Part shown: piece after piece, positions 6,554 through 11,153 of the stretch
Layout of the letters: every line of letters starts with the position of its first letter
Numbering within the stretch: position 1 is the stretch's first letter
NCBI GenBank assembly: GCA_903894655.1
Contig: CAITQY010000039.1
Span: 1 to 11,153 of the forward strand
Length of the DNA stretch: 11,153 bases
DNA from: an uncultured Gemmatimonadota bacterium
GTDB lineage: Bacteria; Gemmatimonadota; Gemmatimonadetes; Gemmatimonadales; Gemmatimonadaceae
Direction: 5' to 3'
The notes under the pieces: generated by a model
The model's input: only the letters and a program-made list of their open reading frames with translations
Databases searched by the model: none
Told to the model about the DNA's origin: nothing
Program-made: the position numbers and the translations under genes

Positions 6554-7309
6554 TTGATCTATCTCGTCAAAAAAATCCGGCTGCTCGCATTTCTCACTGG
6601 CCGCATCCCGCGGCACGGCTGGCGGCAATGGGCCCGCGGTCTCCGCGAGCGCCAACTGGGCTACACCGCGATGGAACTAGCCCAGGTTCTGCCTCCAGAA
6701 GCGACGGTGATTGTAGATGTGGGCGGCCATCACGGCGACGTCGCGGCAGCCCTCGATTTTCTTCACGCCCCGCGCCGGCTCTGGATCGTCGAACCCAATC
6801 CCGCGCAAACGGCCCAGCTGAAGGTTCGATTTTCCGGCCAACCCCACATCACCGTCATCCCCCAATGTTTGGGTAATCGTACGGGCGACGTTTCCTTCCA
6901 TGTGCATGCCTTTGACGCGGCCTCGTCCCTCTACACCTGTCTGCCCGGTCATCTAGAAAAATTCGGATTCAGCGGCCAAAGCCACCAGATCACGGTATCG
7001 ATGACCACGCTTTCCCTTCTACTCGACCGTGCGTCCGATATCCGAGTGATTGATCTCCTTAAACTTGACTGTCAAGGCGGTGAACTCGATGTGCTGCGCG
7101 GCGCGGGTGACCGGTTGCGCGATGTACGCTACATCTATTGCGAAGTCGCCTTCGACCCGATCTATGCCGAGGCGCCGTTGTTTGGCGAAGTCCACCAATT
7201 CCTGATCCAATCCGATTTTGCGCTCGTCTCGCTCGATGGATTCGCCGGCGCAGGTGACAGCATCCAATGGGGCGACGCCCTCTATCGTAACAACCGCCCA
7301 GCCACATAA
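6554..7309 (+). CDS. FkbM family SAM-dependent methyltransferase
   Basis: Probable O-methyltransferase that methylates a sugar hydroxyl of the glycan. The 251-residue protein has a basic N-terminal helix. The SAM-binding motif I region is VIVDVGGHHGDVAAAL (D55, G57, G61) and the acidic end of strand 2 is IVEPNP. The FkbM signature is DLLKLDCQGGELDVLRGAG, with D172, Q174 and E177. The motif I loop reads GGHHGD where GAN-x-G is common, an unusual but still glycine-rich version. Start: a TGA at 6548-6550 leaves only ATT 6551 and TTG 6554 near the N-terminus. The first in-frame ATG, at 6671, would leave 14 residues before strand 1 and lose a plausible N-terminal helix, so TTG is preferred with moderate confidence. 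There is no clear Shine-Dalgarno. It lies 14 bp after the acetyltransferase and 14 bp before the next gene. A role in capping the chain read by Wzt is possible but unproven. Confidence 0.9.
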   Translation: MIYLVKKIRLLAFLTGRIPRHGWRQWARGLRERQLGYTAMELAQVLPPEATVIVDVGGHHGDVAAALDFLHAPRRLWIVEPNPAQTAQLKVRFSGQPHITVIPQCLGNRTGDVSFHVHAFDAASSLYTCLPGHLEKFGFSGQSHQITVSMTTLSLLLDRASDIRVIDLLKLDCQGGELDVLRGAGDRLRDVRYIYCEVAFDPIYAEAPLFGEVHQFLIQSDFALVSLDGFAGAGDSIQWGDALYRNNRPAT

Positions 7310-7323
7310 ACTCGCCCACATTA

Positions 7324-8232
7324 TTGGAAGTACTCCCGCCGCCGCCCGCGGAACGCTCCGGCTGGCCGTGGACAGTTGAGACCGTTCCGCCACCAGACAC
7401 CGCCACGGTCAAGTGGCCCCGCATCACGATCGTGATGCCGAGCTACCAGCAGGCGGCGTTTGTCGAGGAGGGCCTGCGCTCGGTGCTCCTGCAAAATTAT
7501 CCCAACCTCGAGTTTATCCTGAACGACGGTGGCTCCGCCGACGGCTCCGCCGACATCATTGCCCGCTACGCGCCGTTTCTCACGCACTCGCAATCGGCCC
7601 GCGACCGCGGCCAGGGCGACGCGATCAACCAAGGCTTCGATCGTGCCACCGGCGACATCATGGGCTGGCTCAACAGTGATGATCTTTATCTCCCAGGCAC
7701 CCTCTTCGCCGTGGCCCGCGAATTTCTCCGCGGCGCACCGGACATCGTCTATGGCGACGCGCTCAATTTTTTCGAGGAGAACGGCCGCGCCCTCCAATAC
7801 TGGCAGGGTTACTGGATGAGCCGCGGATTTCTCCAGTTCGGCGGCCTGTTCTCCTCACACGCGATTTTCTGGCGTCGCTCCATCCACGTGCGCCTATGGG
7901 ACGAACTTAACTGCAACGTTGATGGTGAACTCTGGCAGCGGCTCGTGCCGGGCCGCCGCCTGCGCTACCTGCCGCTGCCGCTCGGCGTCTGCCGCATCCA
8001 CGGCGACACGAAGAGCAACGCCGAGCAGTGGCGCCAGAAATGGCGCGAGGACGACGAGCGCATCTGGGCGCGCCACGGCCGGCCCACGCAAAGCCGCGTC
8101 TTCCGGCGCTGGTTTGCCTGGAGCCAGCGCGCGTTCAAGTGGTGCACGCTCCGCCGCAACCGCCCCGCTAAGCTCGCCGTCCTCGCCGCCTGCGCGTGGC
8201 CGCCGCCGCGCTGGCGCGGGACCCCGCCATGA
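7324..8232 (+). CDS. Family 2 glycosyltransferase (GT-A fold)
   Basis: Cytoplasmic glycosyltransferase adding one sugar to the lipid-linked glycan; specificity unknown. It has 302 residues. A proline-rich leader of about 30 residues precedes the GT-A domain RITIVMPSYQQAAFVEEGL (about 34-52). The domain continues with LEFILNDGGSADGS and RDRGQGDAINQGF, a nucleotide-sugar-binding pattern common in this subgroup. The metal-binding motif is NSDD with D119 and D120. Downstream, FFEENG, QFGGLFSSHAIFWRR and a C-terminal region rich in Arg and Trp make up the acceptor side; no membrane helix is evident. Start: stop TAA 7288-7290 limits the frame. TTG 7324 is the only usual start codon before ATG 7435, which would cut into the first beta strand, so TTG is chosen. 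The stop TGA overlaps the next start in ATGA at 8229-8232. Confidence 0.92.
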   Translation: MEVLPPPPAERSGWPWTVETVPPPDTATVKWPRITIVMPSYQQAAFVEEGLRSVLLQNYPNLEFILNDGGSADGSADIIARYAPFLTHSQSARDRGQGDAINQGFDRATGDIMGWLNSDDLYLPGTLFAVAREFLRGAPDIVYGDALNFFEENGRALQYWQGYWMSRGFLQFGGLFSSHAIFWRRSIHVRLWDELNCNVDGELWQRLVPGRRLRYLPLPLGVCRIHGDTKSNAEQWRQKWREDDERIWARHGRPTQSRVFRRWFAWSQRAFKWCTLRRNRPAKLAVLAACAWPPPRWRGTPP

Positions 8233-9209
8233 GCCGCCCCACTCTCGCTTTGTGCATCCCCGCCTATAACGCGACGGGCTTTCTCGGCCGCCTGCTGGCC
8301 AGCGCCCGCGCGCAAACCGTGCCTTTCGACGAGATCTGGGTCTATGACGACGCCAGCACCGACAGCACCGACGAGTTCGCCCGCAAGCTCGGCGCGCAAG
8401 TCGTGCGCGGCGGAGCCAACGCCGGCTGCTCCCATGGCAAAAACGTCCTCGCCAGCCGTTGCACCAGCAGCTGGCTGCATTTCCACGACGCCGACGATGC
8501 GCTCGAGCCCAACTTTGTCGCGACCGCCCGCCCCTGGATGGAGCGCGCTGATGCGCCCGACGTGGTGTTCTTCAACTACCGCACTTTGGAAGACGGCACG
8601 GAGCGCCCGCTCGGCACGCGCGAGTTCGACGGCGCCGCCCTGCGGGCTGATGCGCTCGCCTACTGTCTCGCCGAGCAGATCAATCCCTTTTGCGGACTCT
8701 ACCGTCGCGAGCCCTTTCTCGCCGCCGGCGGCTGGGATGAGGATTTCAAAGTTCTCCAAAGCGAGGACCAAGCCGGCCATTTGCGGCTCGCCCTCGCCGG
8801 CCTGCGCTTCGACGCCGACCCGACTTACACGGTGATCAACTACATCCGCGCCGGTTCGATGAGCACCGGCAACCTCGCCGGCGCGCAGCGCTCCACCTAT
8901 CACGTGCTCGCCAAAGGCGCGACCGCCGCGCCCGCCCGCTACCACCAGATCATCGCGGGGCGTCTCTGGATCACCGCTGGCTTTTCCGGCGCCTACAGCG
9001 ACTGGGAAAACGCCGACCGTGCCGCCGACCTCGCTCGCCAACTCGCCCCCACCATGACCGTACCGGGTGGACTCGTGATGAAACTGGCCGGCCGCCGTTT
9101 TCCCCGTCTAGCGCTGCGCTTACGCGAGCGACTCATCCGTATTTTCCGGCCTACATCCCGCACCGAGGCCGTTTACCACTCTGCGCCGAAAATCCGCTCC
9201 GGCACATGA
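8229..9209 (+). CDS. Family 2 glycosyltransferase (GT-A fold)
   Basis: Cytoplasmic GT2 enzyme of 326 residues. It starts with TLALCIPAYNATGFLGRLL (about 5-23) and continues with IWVYDDASTDSTDEF. The segment GGANAGCSHGKNVLAS is in the usual place of the donor-binding loop. The DXD motif is HDADD (D87, D89, D90). The later segment INPFCGLYRREPFLAAGGWDE contains the GGWDE-type turn that is frequent in GT2 proteins, followed by SEDQAGHLRLALAG, where E-D is the likely catalytic-base region. The C-terminal 100 residues are helical and basic. ATG 8229 overlaps the previous stop (ATGA); the frame is open to an ATG at 8196, but that would only add eleven Ala/Arg residues inside the previous gene. Its stop overlaps the next ATG at 9206. 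Linkage and sugar are unknown. Confidence 0.92.
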   Translation: MSRPTLALCIPAYNATGFLGRLLASARAQTVPFDEIWVYDDASTDSTDEFARKLGAQVVRGGANAGCSHGKNVLASRCTSSWLHFHDADDALEPNFVATARPWMERADAPDVVFFNYRTLEDGTERPLGTREFDGAALRADALAYCLAEQINPFCGLYRREPFLAAGGWDEDFKVLQSEDQAGHLRLALAGLRFDADPTYTVINYIRAGSMSTGNLAGAQRSTYHVLAKGATAAPARYHQIIAGRLWITAGFSGAYSDWENADRAADLARQLAPTMTVPGGLVMKLAGRRFPRLALRLRERLIRIFRPTSRTEAVYHSAPKIRSGT

Positions 9210-10171
9210 ACGCACCTCTCGTCTCTGTTCTGACTCCTTGCTACAACGTCGCCCCGTGGCTCGAGGCAGCGGTTGCATCTGTGCGGGCGCAGACGTGGCG
9301 GCGTTATGAGATCATCCTCGTCGATGACGGATCGACCGACGACACACTGGCCGTGGCGAACCGCCTCGCCGGCCCGGACCTGAAAGTCCTGCACCAGCCC
9401 AACGGCGGACAATGCGCAGCCTTCAACGCCGCCTATCGTGAAGCGCAGGGCGACTTCATCGAATACTTTGACGCCGACGATCTGCTCCATCCGCGCAAAC
9501 TCGAGGTGCAACTCGCCCGGATCGCGGCATTGCCGCCCGGTTGGGTCGCCTCCGGTGCCTGGGCGCGCTTCCACCAAAATACTGAGGAGACGGTGTTCGA
9601 GCCCGAGGCCGTCTGGCGCGACGCCGATCCCGTGGACTGGCTCGTCACCTCGTGGAGCGGCGGAGGCATGATGCACGGCGCGGCTTGGCTCGCCCCGCGC
9701 ACGGTCGCCGCGGCGGCCGGTCCGTGGGATGAACGCCTGAGCCTGATCAACGATTTTGATTTCTTCAGCCGACTCCTGCTGGCCAGCCAAGGCGTGGCGT
9801 TCTGCCCCGACGCCCGCTCGTATTACCGCTCCGGCCTTCCCGGCAGCCTGAGCAACCACACCAGCCGGCGCGCCTGGGACTCGGCGTTCCTTTCCACGGA
9901 GCTCGGCACCAAGTCCCTCCTCGCCCGCGAGGACAGCCCGCGCACGCGCCGCGCCGCCGCGATCAACTGGCAGCGACTCGTCTACTCCGCCTATCCGCTC
10001 GTGCCGGATCTCGTCGCTGCCGCCGAAGCCCGGGTCCTCGCCCTCGGCGGCAGCGACCTCGAGCTGGGCGGAGGGCGCACCTTTCAGGTTCTCCGCGGAA
10101 TCTTCGGCTGGAAAATAGCCCGTCACGCCCAGCTTCTCCGTCAACGCCTGATCCCTCGCCGCTCTCCATGA
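9206..10171 (+). CDS. Family 2 glycosyltransferase (GT-A fold)
   Basis: A 321-residue GT2 enzyme with the most canonical motifs of the three in tandem. They are PLVSVLTPCYNVAPWLEAAV (4-23), ILVDDGSTDDT with D40-D41-G42-S43, QPNGGQCAAFNAAY in the donor loop, and metal-binding YFDADDLLHP (D89, D91, D92). Later come GSGAWARF-like and GGGMMHGAAWLAPR segments, and AGPWDERLSLINDFDFFSRLL, whose WDE...NDFDFF is the common acceptor/catalytic-base signature. No transmembrane segment is seen, so it is probably a soluble or peripheral enzyme acting on undecaprenyl-diphosphate-linked glycan. It overlaps both neighbours by ATGA (9206 and 10168). It is not obviously a recent duplicate of its neighbours: shared residues are mostly confined to family motifs. 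Confidence 0.93.
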   Translation: MNAPLVSVLTPCYNVAPWLEAAVASVRAQTWRRYEIILVDDGSTDDTLAVANRLAGPDLKVLHQPNGGQCAAFNAAYREAQGDFIEYFDADDLLHPRKLEVQLARIAALPPGWVASGAWARFHQNTEETVFEPEAVWRDADPVDWLVTSWSGGGMMHGAAWLAPRTVAAAAGPWDERLSLINDFDFFSRLLLASQGVAFCPDARSYYRSGLPGSLSNHTSRRAWDSAFLSTELGTKSLLAREDSPRTRRAAAINWQRLVYSAYPLVPDLVAAAEARVLALGGSDLELGGGRTFQVLRGIFGWKIARHAQLLRQRLIPRRSP

Positions 10172-11037
10172 TCGCCATCGTCTCCTCCACCATCGCCCCG
10201 AGCGCGTTGCCCAGCCATGACGGCGCCCGCACCACGCTCACGCCCGAGGTCCGGCTCGAGCACACCCAGGGTACCATCGCCTCGCTGGTCGCGCTCGGCG
10301 CGAAAGAAATTTTTATCGCCGACAATTCTCCCGGTAACTGGCTGCACGACCGCGTCGCCGCCCTCGCGCCCGCCCGCCTCCTCTCCTTCAGCCAGCCCCC
10401 GATCCGCAACAAAGGCATCGGCGAGATGTGGCTGCTCCTCGGTGCGCTTGAGTCGCTGCCGGAGAATGAACCCATCCTGAAAATCTCCGGCCGCTACCGC
10501 GTCGGCCCGGGCACCCGATTGAAACTCCGCGACGGCGATGACGTGGCCGGCAAGGTCTATCTTCACGGCCGCGTCCGCAGCCTGTCCACCCGTTGTTACC
10601 TGATGCGCGACCGCACGGTAGCTGCCCGGCTGTGGGAGCGGACCCTGGACGAGATTTACGCCGAGCAAGCGCGCATCCACGGCCCGCGCTCCCTGTTGCG
10701 CATTTTGAAAAGTTCGCTCCGGCCCAGCGAGGACAAGCTCCGCTACGGCGATCCCACGGCCTCCGTCGAAACCGCGGTCTACCATGCCATCCGCCACCTG
10801 TCCCTCCGCCTGCACGAGGTCGAGCACCTCGACGTCGAGCACCTCGCTCGGCTCGCCCTCGTGACAGTGCTCGGGGCGGCGGTCGGTGACGGCAGTGGTG
10901 CCAGTGTCGACCTGGGCGCGGACGGTCAGCTCGACGGTGTCCTGCTCGTCGGCGGTCTCGGCCCAGTATCGAAATCGGACGTTCGCGTTCATCGTGATCT
11001 CCATGCCCTGCCGTCGCGGCAGGGTGTCGGTGTCTAG
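10168..11037 (+). CDS. Unrecognised glycan-locus protein; reading frame probably chimeric after about residue 220
   Basis: The frame reads 289 codons, but only the first part (to about 10,820-10,846, residues 1 to about 220) looks like a real protein. That part has a mixed alpha/beta start MIAIVSSTIAPSALPSHDG and ALGAKEIFIADNSPGNWL, like the opening strands of a nucleotide-sugar-binding fold. Later come NKGIGEMWLLLGALESLP, KISGRYRVGPG (S107-Y110) and a possible STRCYLMR strand. I do not know a named family for it; its place after three GT2 genes and the ATGA overlap at 10168 suggest a glycosyltransferase-like or sugar-modifying role. From about residue 222 on, the translation becomes Gly/Val/Leu-rich (VTVLGAAVGDGSG) and lacks domain character. 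The minus strand over the same bases reads as a convincing protein, so the + strand C-terminus up to TAG 11035-11037 is most likely spurious and the true end is lost. Confidence 0.6.
   Translation: MIAIVSSTIAPSALPSHDGARTTLTPEVRLEHTQGTIASLVALGAKEIFIADNSPGNWLHDRVAALAPARLLSFSQPPIRNKGIGEMWLLLGALESLPENEPILKISGRYRVGPGTRLKLRDGDDVAGKVYLHGRVRSLSTRCYLMRDRTVAARLWERTLDEIYAEQARIHGPRSLLRILKSSLRPSEDKLRYGDPTASVETAVYHAIRHLSLRLHEVEHLDVEHLARLALVTVLGAAVGDGSGASVDLGADGQLDGVLLVGGLGPVSKSDVRVHRDLHALPSRQGVGV
10819..10846. repeat. 13-bp direct repeat at the coding-strand switch (probable junction)
   Basis: The 13-mer gtcgagcacctcg occurs at 10819-10831 and again at 10834-10846, a 15-bp period. Left of it the coding signal is + strand (operon), right of it minus strand (small genes). 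The + strand reads HEVEHLDVEHLAR here and the minus strand reads SEVLDVEVLDLV, so both are passable proteins across the repeat and the exact breakpoint cannot be fixed. Such short homology fits either a short-k-mer assembly misjoin or a recombination join. Confidence 0.6.
10819..10992 (-). CDS. Small unrecognised protein, 3' end lost at the junction (possibly phage-derived)
   Basis: From ATG 10992 the minus strand encodes MNANVRFRYWAETADEQ, then DTVELTVRAQVDTG, then DRRPEHCHEGEPSEVLD, about 58 residues up to the repeat. It is hydrophilic and acidic, with alternating beta-strand-like character (VRFRYWAE, VELTVRAQV) and a Cys/His/Pro cluster. It reads as real coding sequence where the + strand does not. 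An in-frame ATG at 11004 is possible, but ATG 10992 has GGAG at an ideal 6-nt spacing. Beyond about 10,819 the frame stays open only as a shadow of the + strand gene. Small acidic beta-type proteins with an EP-rich strand in closely packed genes are common in phages, but I cannot name a family. Confidence 0.5.
10999..11002 (-). promoter_or_regulatory. Shine-Dalgarno GGAG for the minus-strand gene at 10992
   Basis: On the minus strand GGAG is followed by six bases and then ATG 10992. It decides that start over the ATG at 11004. No + strand gene in the window has a comparable site. Confidence 0.5.
11006..11024. repeat. Perfect 8-bp inverted repeat with 3-nt loop between two minus-strand genes
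   Basis: ccctgccg-tcg-cggcaggg forms an all-matched, GC-rich hairpin. It lies in the 41-bp gap between the minus-strand stop at 11034-11036 and the ATG at 10992, partly next to the alternative ATG at 11004. There is no following T-run on either strand, so it is not a standard intrinsic terminator. An mRNA-processing, attenuation or translation-control hairpin is possible. Confidence 0.5.
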
Positions 11038-11153
11038 CGGGCGCTCCAGTCGGCGGGAAGGAAGTCGGCGCGGTAGACGACTGTAACGTCGTCCGAGCAC
11101 TCGCCGACGAGCAGGCGCGTCTCGTCCCACGACCAGACCTGCATCGTGTCGCG
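11034..11153 (-). CDS. C-terminal part of a small unrecognised protein (possibly phage-derived), runs off the window
   Basis: The minus-strand frame entering from the window end reads RDTMQVWSWDETRLLVGE, then CSDDVTVVYRADFLPADW, and stops at TAG (11036-11034), 39 residues in all. An ATG at 11144 could start a 36-residue protein; otherwise the start lies beyond the window. It has a good mix of aromatic, acidic and beta-branched residues and no low-complexity character, unlike the + strand over the same bases. It is followed 41 bp later by the start at 10992 on the same strand. Function unknown. The tight spacing of tiny genes is the only reason for suggesting a phage or other mobile origin. 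Confidence 0.4.
   Translation of the reverse strand, partial: RDTMQVWSWDETRLLVGECSDDVTVVYRADFLPADWSAR

Noticed and set aside
7965..9041. Minus-strand open frame of 358 codons
   Set aside because: Antisense to two GT2 genes with intact motifs; a GC3 shadow. The same applies to 9173-10144 on the minus strand.
10860..11037. C-terminal third of the 10168 frame as a genuine membrane or Gly-rich domain
   Set aside because: The VTVLGAAVGDGSG... stretch looks weakly hydrophobic but is antisense to a better minus-strand coding sequence with a Shine-Dalgarno.
10141..11130. Minus-strand frame of 329 codons as one gene
   Set aside because: Its first 42 codons (11130-11005) are an Arg-rich shadow of the 11034-11153 gene, and the part below about 10,819 is a shadow of the + strand gene. 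Only the stretch from 10992 to the repeat looks coding.
1..11153. CRISPR arrays, tRNA or rRNA genes, transposase genes, intrinsic terminators
   Set aside because: None seen by eye: no regularly spaced repeats, no cloverleaf or rRNA-like stretches, no transposase motifs, and no GC hairpin followed by a T-run.

Overview
This window is the inside of a surface-polysaccharide (O-antigen-type) assembly locus of the ABC-transporter kind. It comes from a GC-rich Gram-negative bacterium. The evidence is a clear Wzm/Wzt export pair, at least five recognisable glycosyltransferases, a WxcM-type deoxy-amino-sugar enzyme, a second left-handed beta-helix acyltransferase and an FkbM methyltransferase. All are on the + strand, nearly end to end. 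GC is mostly around 60-70 %, start codons often lack any Shine-Dalgarno sequence, and the protein style resembles Opitutaceae-like Verrucomicrobia. The taxonomic guess is weak and rests on general resemblance only.

Layout. 1-708: C-terminal part of a GT4 glycosyltransferase, cut by the window start. 705-2009: polytopic membrane protein with GT-C-like features. 2010-2086: 77-bp gap with no convincing signal. 2087-2917: Wzm permease, GTG start. 2942-3880: GtrB-like GT2 with two C-terminal membrane helices. 3885-4820: WxcM-like acyltransferase/cupin ketoisomerase fusion. 4828-6069: Wzt ATPase with a C-terminal carbohydrate-recognition domain. 6066-6539: small hexapeptide-repeat acetyltransferase. 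6554-7309: FkbM methyltransferase, TTG start. 7324-8232, 8229-9209 and 9206-10171: three GT2 glycosyltransferases. 10168 onward: an unrecognised protein that probably belongs to the same operon. Four-base ATGA stop/start overlaps at 705, 6066, 8229, 9206 and 10168 indicate one translationally coupled transcription unit. No gene-free stretch exceeds 300 bp.

How the genes work together (inference from families). The GT4 and GT2 enzymes build a glycan on undecaprenyl diphosphate at the cytoplasmic face. WxcM supplies an N-acylated 3-amino-3,6-dideoxyhexose precursor, although its partner enzymes (RmlA/RmlB and the aminotransferase) are not in the window. The acetyltransferase and FkbM enzyme decorate sugars. 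Wzt recognises the finished chain through its C-terminal domain and drives export through Wzm. The GtrB-like enzyme and the GT-C-like membrane protein could form a separate undecaprenyl-phosphate-sugar route that modifies the glycan in the periplasm.

The right end (about 10,820-11,153) does not fit the operon. There the coding signal switches to the minus strand, with two small closely spaced genes of unknown, possibly phage-like, type. One has a textbook Shine-Dalgarno sequence, and a perfect 8-bp hairpin lies between them. The switch falls on a 13-bp direct repeat inside the last + strand reading frame, so the C-terminal third of that frame is probably not real protein. This is either an assembly chimera or a genuine recombination/insertion junction, and it is the most important thing to check here.
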